Source: Lachnospiraceae bacterium
GTDB lineage: Bacteria; Bacillota; Clostridia; Lachnospirales; Lachnospiraceae
DNA length: 64,000 bases
Direction: 5' to 3'
NCBI GenBank assembly: GCA_016282915.1
Contig: JAEELW010000082.1
Location: 1 to 64,000, forward strand
Shown: piece after piece, positions 36,501 through 43,225 of the stretch
How the letters are laid out: each line of letters begins with the position of its first letter
Numbering within the stretch: position 1 is the first letter of the stretch
Translations under genes and position numbers: made by a program
Notes under the pieces: model-generated
Seen by the model: the letters and a program-made list of their open reading frames with translations, nothing else
Databases searched by the model: none
What the model was told of the DNA's origin: nothing

Positions 36501-37463
36501 ATGGCGATCGCGAACGCGGTCGATGCCAAGGACGTGCGCACGCACCAGCATTCCACGCGCGTGGCGCAGTATTCGGTACTGATCGCCGAGGAGATGAAAT
36601 GCTTCAAATGGTGGGAGCGCAGAAAAATGCTCTCCAACCTGGGAAAAGCCGCCCAGATGCACGACATCGGAAAGATCGCCGTCCCGGACAGCGTGCTGAA
36701 CAAGGTCGGACGGCTGACCGATGAGGAATATGCGATCATGAAGTCCCATGTGGTACGCGGCGCCGAGATCCTGAAGGATTTCACCCTGGTAGAGCATGTT
36801 GTGGACGGAACGCGTTTCCACCATGAGCGCTACGACGGAAAGGGCTATCCCGACGGCTTAAAGGGAGAGGAGATCCCTCTGTTCGGCCGTATCATCAGCG
36901 TTGCGGATACCTTCGATGCAATGACCTCCAACCGTGTCTACCGTCATCATATGGACACCGATTACGTAATGAACGAAATGAAGCGCGGGCGCGGAACACA
37001 GTTCGATCCCGACGCTCTGGACGCCTTTCTGCGGCTGGTCGATAAGGGCGTGATCGATCTGGACGAACTGTACGCGCAGAAACGTGCCGAGATCGACAAC
37101 GCCGAGCATGAGGCTGCGGAAGAACTGAAGCGCCGCGCCGAGGAAGACAGGAAGATCCAGGAAGCACAGATGAAGAGCGAAGGAAAAGAGGAAAAAGAGG
37201 CTTCCCCTGATCAGAAACAGGCAGAAGAAAACAAGGCTTCCTCCGATAAGAATCAGGAAGATAAAAAAGAGACTCCTTCCGATAAGAAACGGGCAGAGGA
37301 AAAAGAGGCTTCCTCCGATAAGAAGCTGGAAGATAAAAAAGAGACTTCTTCCGATAAAGAGCAGAACGAAAAAAAGGAATCCTCCTCCGATAAAGAACAG
37401 AAGACGGAAAAAGAGACTTCTTCCGATAAAGAGCAGGATGAAAAAAAGGGGGCGAAGGCATGA
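33564..37463 (+). CDS. Membrane receptor: ECF-S-like domain, beta-propeller, Y_Y_Y domain and HD-GYP
   Basis: Protein of 1299 residues. Residues about 1-185 form a hydrophobic, multi-helix domain like an ECF-transporter S component. A signal-peptide-like helix with an AxA site (LLLFLCSGLLFSLPARA) ends near 216. Residues about 222-810 are two-component-regulator propeller repeats (LWIGTYAGL, LWIGTNDNGL). A Y_Y_Y domain follows (about 823-930), then a transmembrane helix (about 941-962). The HD-GYP phosphodiesterase domain (about 973-1160) has His1033-Asp1034 and GYP 1094-1096 intact, so it probably degrades c-di-GMP. The last 120 residues are a Lys/Glu/Ser repeat tail. It overlaps the next gene by 4 bp. 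Confidence 0.88.
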   Translation: MTNWKTWKIILFTATCICLNIGGKLLSTWLDLPVWADSFGTALCAYAAGPWCGAMVGLSGNLSYAMVNRLSSAYSLTSIALALIVGYAARKNWFDRFYGFMKATSLVIFTALLVSVPINMLFYSGHTGNRWGDGIVDYFLDKEWPPVLCSILGQLAIEFADKLLTIALIYVLILIRRNSRGTGEAESPEKPGRTAAKALLLFLCSGLLFSLPARAEDDEKPETTDYNDYVQTVYSSNNGLPCGEANDIVQTNDGVLWIGTYAGLYRYNGREFHWVDDYESVRNVNCLYVDEEGRLWIGTNDNGLSIVIREKVVNVLDESNGLPSDSVLSIIRASDGYYYVGTTGSMQMLMMNNGLKAASTLPEVNYADSLSADDEGHVAAVTSDGRLFLLERGNILCSLQLPDAEELYNCCAFAPDGTLMVGSSTSNIYHYTISGDKLELLDVQNCDDVNYINNLNYLNDGTLFISTDSGVSYIDAAGYHRVNTNDFNNSIDNMLYDYQGNLWFTSSRLGLLRMAKSPFKDIYGSIGMDRQVVNAIVFWRDCYYIGTDNGLDVVDKACTRRIENSLTGNLAGRRIRCMYVDSRNHLWVCTYGNGLMEFAQNGESWAYNAENGSFGNRSRIVTELSDGTILAAGDTGISYIRDHRIERTIRHEDGLINSMILTLTERSDGTILAGSNGDGIAVLKDGKVEKTLTRDDGLSSGVILRTVKDPKSEGVFIVTSNSLCYLKPDGSIRVLENFPYFNNYDIWVKDEDTLFVMSSAGIYVVERDELVAGGDMAWELLDARRGLGTSLTANSWNYYNGNGELFLSCDTGVYIIDVEKYNSDVRSYRMQLASVRLDGVLQPPARMGAITVGQGVNRVELSPEILNYTIQEPNVGYFLDGFDSQWTILPQSSLNTIIYVNLPAGSYTFHLAIVDSAGTQVLEERKFELVKEGELYEQPGFLFYMLLLLSLALIWFTWLVVQRQLNQQQIKLNMANETVMAIANAVDAKDVRTHQHSTRVAQYSVLIAEEMKCFKWWERRKMLSNLGKAAQMHDIGKIAVPDSVLNKVGRLTDEEYAIMKSHVVRGAEILKDFTLVEHVVDGTRFHHERYDGKGYPDGLKGEEIPLFGRIISVADTFDAMTSNRVYRHHMDTDYVMNEMKRGRGTQFDPDALDAFLRLVDKGVIDLDELYAQKRAEIDNAEHEAAEELKRRAEEDRKIQEAQMKSEGKEEKEASPDQKQAEENKASSDKNQEDKKETPSDKKRAEEKEASSDKKLEDKKETSSDKEQNEKKESSSDKEQKTEKETSSDKEQDEKKGAKA
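37195..37448 (+). repeat. Degenerate tandem repeat encoding a charged tail
   Basis: About seven imperfect units of 36-45 bp encode SSDK-x-Q-x-x-KKE[TS]-like peptides of 12-15 residues at the C-terminus of the HD-GYP receptor. The stretch is A/G rich on the plus strand and likely disordered as protein. Unit number could vary among strains. Confidence 0.7.
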
Positions 37464-38656
37464 AAAGGGTATATATCACAACGGCGCTGACCTGTCTTGT
37501 CTTACTGGCTGCTTTCCTCGGCATCTTCCGGATCCTGAACCTTTCCGGCGGAAGGGATCATCTGAAGATCGGTTTCATCTATGATAACGATGAAAGCACG
37601 CCCTATACCTACAACTTCTCTCTTGCAAAGGATGCGGTGGAGAAAAAATACGGCGAACGTGTAGAGATCCTGAGCTGCAGCAACGTTCTGGATGAAGAGA
37701 TGGAAGAGCCGCTCCGGGAGCTGGCCGACAAAGGCTGCGATATCATATTCTTTAACGGCTACAGCGAACTGGTGATGAAGCTGGCGCCCGAATATCCCGG
37801 GATTCAGTTCTGCCAGACCTCCTACATGGATATGAGCGGCGTGACGGTACCGGAAAATTACCATACTTTTAAGGGAGAAGCCTATCAGGGCCGCTATGTG
37901 AGCGGGATCGCCGCGGGCATGAAGATCAAAGAAATGATCTCGAACGGGATCATCACGGAAGATCAGGCCAGAGTCGGCTTCGTGGCTGCCTTCCCCACCT
38001 CGGAAGTGATCTCCGGCTACACCGCCTTTCTGCTGGGCGTGCGTTCCGTGGTACCCTCAGCCGTGATGCATGTTTCCTACACGCATACCTGGAGCAGCTA
38101 CGCCCATGAAAAAAGCGCGGCACAGCAGCTGCTCGACGAGGGCTGCGTGATCATTTCCCAGCATACCGACACCATCGGTCCGGCCATCGCCTGTGAAGAA
38201 GCCAAAGCTTCCGGCAGGGAGATCTGTTTCGTCGGCTACAATCAGAGCATGTCGGAAGCCGCTCCCGGGACCTCGCTGGTCACCTCAAGGATCTGCTGGG
38301 AACCCTACGTCCTCTCGGCCGTGGATGCGCTTATGAGAGAGAAAAAGATCGAATCCGTCGTCAAAGGGAATATCCACGGAAACGATGTCTCCGCCGGCTT
38401 CGATAGAGGCTGGGTGGAAATGATCGATCTGAACCAGCAGCTCGCGGCCCCCGGTACGCAGGAAGCTATGGACAAAGCAATAAAGCAGTTCAAGCGCGGC
38501 AAAAACGATTTTGTGTTCAAAGGCGATTATACCGGCGTCGATCCCGACGATCCTTCCCGGACCCTGGATCTGCGAAGCGGCTATATCGAAAATGAAAACA
38601 CGTCCTACCCGCTCTTCCACTATTATCTTTCGGATATCCTGTTTATCGAGGAATAA
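37460..38656 (+). CDS. Membrane-anchored BMP/PnrA-like solute-binding protein
   Basis: Protein of 398 residues in the basic membrane protein (PnrA-like) periplasmic-binding family, whose known members bind nucleosides. The N-terminal hydrophobic helix (TTALTCLVLLAAFLGIF) has no lipobox, so the protein is probably held by an uncleaved anchor. Family blocks include FFNGYSELVMKLAPEYP, YQGRYVSGIAAGM and IISQHTDT. No ABC permease or ATPase is near. The ATGA overlap with the HD-GYP receptor gene argues that it feeds a ligand signal to that receptor instead of a transporter; this is inference. Confidence 0.82.
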   Translation: MKRVYITTALTCLVLLAAFLGIFRILNLSGGRDHLKIGFIYDNDESTPYTYNFSLAKDAVEKKYGERVEILSCSNVLDEEMEEPLRELADKGCDIIFFNGYSELVMKLAPEYPGIQFCQTSYMDMSGVTVPENYHTFKGEAYQGRYVSGIAAGMKIKEMISNGIITEDQARVGFVAAFPTSEVISGYTAFLLGVRSVVPSAVMHVSYTHTWSSYAHEKSAAQQLLDEGCVIISQHTDTIGPAIACEEAKASGREICFVGYNQSMSEAAPGTSLVTSRICWEPYVLSAVDALMREKKIESVVKGNIHGNDVSAGFDRGWVEMIDLNQQLAAPGTQEAMDKAIKQFKRGKNDFVFKGDYTGVDPDDPSRTLDLRSGYIENENTSYPLFHYYLSDILFIEE

Positions 38657-38668
38657 AAGTCTGGGATG

Positions 38669-38703
38669 AAAAAAAGGACCGCGGCTCATGCGGTCCTTTT
38701 TTT
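38669..38703. terminator. Strong bidirectional terminator
   Basis: A perfect 14-bp inverted repeat (AAAAAAAGGACCGC and its complement) with a 7-base loop ends both the receptor/BMP transcript and the convergent synthetase-like gene. Confidence 0.9.
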
Positions 38704-38738
38704 ATGGGAAATCCCTTCCCTGTTCGTTTTCTCCGCTT

Positions 38739-40718
38739 TCAGTTTTCCCCTTTTGCGGCAAACTGCCATTCCGGCTTTTTAAAGAAGTCTACCCTGGGCT
38801 CCAGGAACTTCAGCTCATGCGCGGAAAGGTCAGGTATGTACGCGGTGAGCGGCTCGAGGATATGATCCCAGCTCCACAGCTCTTCCCCGACGTTCAGATA
38901 ATCCCGGAACATCTCGCAGCCGTCCGGTGCGACCGGATGCAGCAGCACAGCCATCACCTTGCAGGAATACCAGCTGTCGATCAGAAGCTGCTTCCACGCG
39001 TCAAGGTCGTTGTTCTTGTCCGCTTCACGGCTTCCCGCCGCCCAGTTCTTGTTGATCTCGCGGATATACTCATCCAGTACATAGGAGATCCTGTGGAACT
39101 CATGGTTGTACATATGCCTTTCATATTCATAGGCCTTGGCTTCCGCAAATTCCCTTATGGCCGGCGTGACCTCTCCTTCGGGGATCTTTCCGTTAAAGAG
39201 GTTCTGGGTCGTATAGAAGCAGGAACGGATCAGGCGGTTATAGACGTTCGTCAGGAGGTTTCCTTCCTTGACCACGATATCCGCGCCCGTTCTTTCCTCC
39301 TCAGGCATATATACCTGCGGCTTGAAGCCCGTCGACTTGTTCGAAAGACCGAGCGAGATGAAATGCATCCGCAGCTGCTCCGCCGAATAGTGATCCAGCA
39401 GCTCGTCTGCCATGGGAGGCTTGATCTCCGAGCTGGAGCTGGCCTTGGTGTCCATGAACAGGATGTGGCGGTTCGGTATGATGTGGGGGATCTTAATGTT
39501 CCCGAGCGTCTTGAACATCCCTATCTCGGCGATCCCGTAAAAGTAGATATTATCTTCCCCGATAAACTGATACACCTGAGCGTCGTCGTCGTTCCACCAC
39601 TTCTGCCATTCGTCGTCCGGCCTGCCCTGACGCTTAAACAGCGTGCGCGTAAAGGAAATGGGCGCCCATAAGGATTCCGGCCATACCCAGAAGGTCAGAT
39701 CCTTTGTCTCTTCGGTGTCGGGAACGGGCACGCCCCATTCACAGTTACCCGTAAGACGGAAAGGAACCAGGGTCTTTCCGGCCGTATAATGGATGTTTCT
39801 GCTCTCCAGGATCCTGCGTGCGGCGTCCCTGTCCTCCAGGGACTTAAAGCGCAGCAGCAGTGACTTTCTCTTTTCCTCATCCACGAGCTCGTGCTCGGGG
39901 AACTCCTTTAAGAACGCATCGACGTCGATCTCTTCCAGATATTTTTTCGGGATATGGACACAGGGATGCTCGAGGAACTCATCGATGACCGTAAGGGAAT
40001 ACTTCCGGGTATTTGATTCCTTCTTAAGCTCTTCGACATATTCCTTCATGAAATCGATATCGTCTTCCAGCCTGTAATACCAGTTAGTCACATTCCGGAA
40101 GGAAGGCTTTTTGCCGCTCAGCACCGAGACCGGATCGATCAGCTCATTGGGCATATACTGGTGTCCGAGAGAACACTCATCCGCATAAGCCTTATCCGAC
40201 TGACAGCCTGCGATGGGACATTTCCCGACGACCTGACGGCCGTTCAGGAATACGCCCAGTTCATCGTCGTAGAACTGGGGGGTGGACAGCATCTCAAGCC
40301 CGCCCTTTTCCATCAGTCCGTTAAATACCTCGGCGGATACTTTTTTGTGCATCTCACAGCAGTCGTCCAATCCCGAAGCCCCAAAGATATCCAGGCTGAT
40401 CCCGAATTTATCAAGGGTTTCCTTCTGCTTGTCATGATTGGCCCGTACATAATCCTGTATCGATCTGTCGTAACCTTCCTCGGTCAGTTTGCGGTGGCTC
40501 TCCAGCGCAGGCGAACCGTAGCAGTCCGTGCCGGATACGAAGAGGACGTTTTCCTTACCGATCCGGTCTCTCATAAATCTGGCAAACACATCCGCGTGTA
40601 CGAACATCCCGCCGACGTGTCCGAAATGCAGTTCCTTATTGCCGTAAGGCATACCGCCCGTGATCAGTGCTCTCTTCGGAAACACCGGTCTTTCATCAGG
40701 TCTGATCCGCTTAACCAT
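38739..40718 (-). CDS. Divergent methionyl-tRNA synthetase-like class I protein
   Basis: Protein of 659 residues with the class I synthetase fold. The HIGH motif is HFGH at 31-34, and the N-terminal segment ALITGGMPYGNKELHFGH is MetRS-like. A zinc-type insert is seen (CPIAGC, then ADEC). The second motif is strikingly degenerate: where MetRS has KMSKS, this has KASSS starting at Lys425, so the usual second lysine is Ser. The C-terminal helical anticodon-binding-like domain is present, but no C-terminal tRNA-binding domain. It may be a paralogue with altered activity or a true but divergent MetRS; the sequence cannot decide. Confidence 0.75.
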   Translation of the reverse strand: MVKRIRPDERPVFPKRALITGGMPYGNKELHFGHVGGMFVHADVFARFMRDRIGKENVLFVSGTDCYGSPALESHRKLTEEGYDRSIQDYVRANHDKQKETLDKFGISLDIFGASGLDDCCEMHKKVSAEVFNGLMEKGGLEMLSTPQFYDDELGVFLNGRQVVGKCPIAGCQSDKAYADECSLGHQYMPNELIDPVSVLSGKKPSFRNVTNWYYRLEDDIDFMKEYVEELKKESNTRKYSLTVIDEFLEHPCVHIPKKYLEEIDVDAFLKEFPEHELVDEEKRKSLLLRFKSLEDRDAARRILESRNIHYTAGKTLVPFRLTGNCEWGVPVPDTEETKDLTFWVWPESLWAPISFTRTLFKRQGRPDDEWQKWWNDDDAQVYQFIGEDNIYFYGIAEIGMFKTLGNIKIPHIIPNRHILFMDTKASSSSEIKPPMADELLDHYSAEQLRMHFISLGLSNKSTGFKPQVYMPEEERTGADIVVKEGNLLTNVYNRLIRSCFYTTQNLFNGKIPEGEVTPAIREFAEAKAYEYERHMYNHEFHRISYVLDEYIREINKNWAAGSREADKNNDLDAWKQLLIDSWYSCKVMAVLLHPVAPDGCEMFRDYLNVGEELWSWDHILEPLTAYIPDLSAHELKFLEPRVDFFKKPEWQFAAKGEN

Positions 40719-40762
40719 AGTCTTTTATCCTCATCCTGTTTTGATTTTTCATTATCTTTCGG

Positions 40763-40791
40763 ATTATAGCGCTAATCTCCGCTTTTTTCAA
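40763..40791 (-). promoter_or_regulatory. Promoter of the synthetase-like gene
   Basis: On the minus strand TTGAAA (40786-40791) is 17 bp from TATAAT (40763-40768), about 45 bases before the start. The -35 overlaps the end of the diacylglycerol kinase gene. Confidence 0.65.
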
Positions 40792-41609
40792 GGATTCCGT
40801 AATATTGCCCTGTATTCCGTCACGTTAAGGACGGTCTCCCCGTCGATCTGGGCCGCGCAGGGACGCGAAAACTTCACGGAGATCTCTTTTCCGCGGAAGA
40901 CGCTCACGAGCTTCGTTTTCCGCACATGCTCGCCCTTGAATATAGACGGGAACGCCATCAGCGCCTTCAGTTTGGAACGGCAATGGTAGACGACGACGGT
41001 GAGCTTATCCGATCTCCTGTCCTGCTCCGGCGCCATGTTCATCCCGCCGCCGTAAAAACGTCCCTTCATGGTCGGCGCGATCCATACATGATCGAATTCG
41101 TGTGTCTCCCCGTCCACGGTGATTACCGCATGACAGGGCTTGAAATGAAAGAGCAGGCCCTTGATCGCGATGCCCGAATAGTCGATCTCCTTCTGCGGCG
41201 ACTCCTCCTTGATCCGGTCCGCCACCTCACAGCAGTACCCGTCGATCCCGAAGCCCATATTGTTGATGAAGAGTTTCTCCATCCCATTGACATACACGGT
41301 AGGAAGATTTTTCAGATAATCGTTGATCGGGACCTCTTCTCCGGGAGTTCTTCCGATATCCGTAAGAAAGTCATTCCCGGTCCCGCTGCCGTAAAACCAG
41401 ACCTTGTTTTTCAGCTCAAAGCCCTTTACGGCATTGATGAAATAGTTCAGGGTCCCGTCTCCGCCGACGAGCACCAGCTCGTCCTCCGGCGCGAGTCCCT
41501 TCAGATACTCCACGTAATCCAGTCCGACGGCGTCGACCGGCGTCACATCGGGACCGAAGTCGGGCTTTATCCCGTTATTCGCAAGTGAATTATAAAGATA
41601 GTATTTCAT
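40788..41609 (-). CDS. Diacylglycerol/lipid kinase family protein
   Basis: Protein of 273 residues with the DagK catalytic glycine-rich loop VLVGGDGTLNYFINAV (about 47-62) and a later GSGTGNDF block, both nucleotide-binding hallmarks of the YegS/DgkB family. It would phosphorylate diacylglycerol or a related lipid in phospholipid turnover. AGGAGGGG precedes the ATG at 41609. The downstream half is a beta-rich domain as usual. It follows the YhhN gene closely, suggesting a shared lipid-related role. Confidence 0.85.
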   Translation of the reverse strand: MKYYLYNSLANNGIKPDFGPDVTPVDAVGLDYVEYLKGLAPEDELVLVGGDGTLNYFINAVKGFELKNKVWFYGSGTGNDFLTDIGRTPGEEVPINDYLKNLPTVYVNGMEKLFINNMGFGIDGYCCEVADRIKEESPQKEIDYSGIAIKGLLFHFKPCHAVITVDGETHEFDHVWIAPTMKGRFYGGGMNMAPEQDRRSDKLTVVVYHCRSKLKALMAFPSIFKGEHVRKTKLVSVFRGKEISVKFSRPCAAQIDGETVLNVTEYRAILRNP

Positions 41610-41633
41610 GTAACCCCTCCTTTTCCGCATTTA

Positions 41634-42278
41634 TCATAAGAGACCGATGATGATCAGCAGTTCTCCCAGCGAATAGGTCAGCATGACCCAGAAATGGGTC
41701 TTCAGGCGTCCGTCCTTTTTGAAGCGTACAAAAAACAGCGTCGAATCGGAAATGAAAAACAGCACGGCCCCGATACAGGTGATGAGCGTGGCGGCGGCCG
41801 GCCGGCTGATCATACGGAAGATCGCGAAACAGTTCATGCTGCCGTTGATCAGAAGATACAGAAACATCGGATAAAACAGCGCCTTCGGAAGATGCGGCTT
41901 CAGTTTCGAGAAGATATAGGCCACCGTCCCCGTAAAAAGCAGAGCCAGCAGCACGATCACCACTGGATCCAGCAGGGAAAAAACGATGTCCCTGCAATAG
42001 CCGAGGACGAAAAAGATATGACTGATCATAAAAGCTATGCCGCCGGCCGTAAACCATTTTACGCCCGCGGGCATCAGGAGCACGTCACCGAGCCAGCTGA
42101 AAAAAAGAGCCAGAAGGATCGCCGTAAGCACCGTCCCCGCCGCAAAATAATAAAAGCCGAACAGCGACGCCAGAAGAAAAGGCTTTGTCAGATTCCTGAG
42201 CTTCTTATCCTGCTTCAGGGAACCGTACAGATGGATCGCCGTAGATATGATGAATACCGCCAGAAAACATACTGCCAT
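41634..42278 (-). CDS. YhhN/lysoplasmalogenase-family membrane protein
   Basis: Protein of 214 residues with about seven or eight transmembrane helices. The family block FFSWLGDVLLMP (about residues 58-69) and the later SDSTLFFVRF match YhhN/TMEM86 proteins, which hydrolyse lysoplasmalogens in animals; the role in bacteria is not settled. Plasmalogens are common in anaerobic clostridia, which makes the activity plausible. It lies 24 bp before the lipid kinase gene on the same strand. Confidence 0.82.
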   Translation of the reverse strand: MAVCFLAVFIISTAIHLYGSLKQDKKLRNLTKPFLLASLFGFYYFAAGTVLTAILLALFFSWLGDVLLMPAGVKWFTAGGIAFMISHIFFVLGYCRDIVFSLLDPVVIVLLALLFTGTVAYIFSKLKPHLPKALFYPMFLYLLINGSMNCFAIFRMISRPAAATLITCIGAVLFFISDSTLFFVRFKKDGRLKTHFWVMLTYSLGELLIIIGLL

Positions 42279-42370
42279 TCCGTATCTTCCTTTCCCGCGT
42301 TTGCAGAAAGCGCAGATCCCGTTATGACCTGATCCTTTAAACGATTATGTGCCCGTGCTACAGGTTTTGG

Positions 42371-42402
42371 GCCGTAATCGCGCAGCGAGTGCGCGATTCG
42401 GC
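42371..42402. other. Long perfect hairpin in a divergent intergenic region
   Basis: GCCG-T-AATCGCGCA, loop GCGAG, TGCGCGATT-CGGC: a 13-bp stem with a single bulged base. No T run follows, and no transcript ends here, so it is not a normal terminator. It is possibly a dispersed repeat unit or a structured RNA element. Confidence 0.6.
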
Positions 42403-42455
42403 TATCAACAGTAATACAATTTTACCATATCTCCCTGCGCTTGTCCCCTGTGTTC

Positions 42456-42483
42456 TTGATTTTCCGCGAGAAATCCATATACT
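42456..42483 (+). promoter_or_regulatory. Possible promoter of the HAAS/DUF3887-like gene
   Basis: TTGATT (42456-42461) and TATACT (42478-42483) with a 16-bp spacer, about 25-30 bases upstream of the start codon. Confidence 0.4.
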
Positions 42484-42514
42484 GATACTGAATACCTCTG
42501 AACGGAGTAGAAAC

Positions 42515-43162
42515 ATGAACGCAAAACGCTATGTCAGATATATCGTAAAAGAACTGAAATGCAGCAGCCGGCGGCGCAGGGAGGTCCGAAAGGAGCTGCT
42601 GGCAAAGGTCACTTCACAGAGCGGTGAAACGCTTTCCTATGATGAACTTCGTAAAGAGATCGGCGAGATCTACGATGTGATCAACGAATACAACGACGGG
42701 ATGTCCGCCGGGGAGAAAAAGAAGTACAAGACCGAGCATACGATACGCGTCCTGATCCCCGTGCTCCTCTTTATCTCCATCCTTATCGGCGGGATCATCT
42801 TTATCCTCCCGCACAAAAGCGATATCTCTTCCGGCAGATACTTCACGGAAAGCGCCCTTACCGAGCGTCTGCAAAAGGATATCACACTTCTCAACAAGGA
42901 AGATTACGAAGCGCTGCGGGCCGGTTCCACGGAAGCGATGAAAGCCATTTTAGTGGACGGGCTGATGGCCTCGATCCGGCAGAAGACCGGCAGCGACTGG
43001 GGCGCTTTTGTTTCCACCGGAGAGCCGCAGTGCAGCGATGTGCTGCAGTACGGAAAGCACCTTGCCGAATGCGAGGTCACCGTCTCCTATGAAAACAGGG
43101 ACGTGCTCTTCCGTATCACCTATGACTCCGAGATGAAGCTCACGGCTCTGTATGTGCGGTAG
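42515..43162 (+). CDS. HAAS-like / DUF3887-like single-pass membrane protein
   Basis: Protein of 215 residues. The N-terminal 70 residues (YVRYIVKELKCSSRRRREVRKELL, then YDELRKEIGEIYDVINEYN) resemble the HAAS/DUF1700 helical signalling domain. One transmembrane helix follows (VLIPVLLFISILIGGIIFIL, about 78-97). The extracellular part (NKEDYEALRAGSTEAMKAILVDGLMASIRQKTG) resembles DUF3887. Such proteins are often sensors tied to PadR or sigma regulators, but none is adjacent. The start at 42515 is chosen over an open upstream frame because of a GGAG site and family match. Confidence 0.65.
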   Translation: MNAKRYVRYIVKELKCSSRRRREVRKELLAKVTSQSGETLSYDELRKEIGEIYDVINEYNDGMSAGEKKKYKTEHTIRVLIPVLLFISILIGGIIFILPHKSDISSGRYFTESALTERLQKDITLLNKEDYEALRAGSTEAMKAILVDGLMASIRQKTGSDWGAFVSTGEPQCSDVLQYGKHLAECEVTVSYENRDVLFRITYDSEMKLTALYVR

Positions 43163-43225
43163 AGCTCCTGCTTTCACAGGCCCGCTGTCTGCATCCGCAG
43201 CCTGCGATACGGCTGTTTCGGAATC

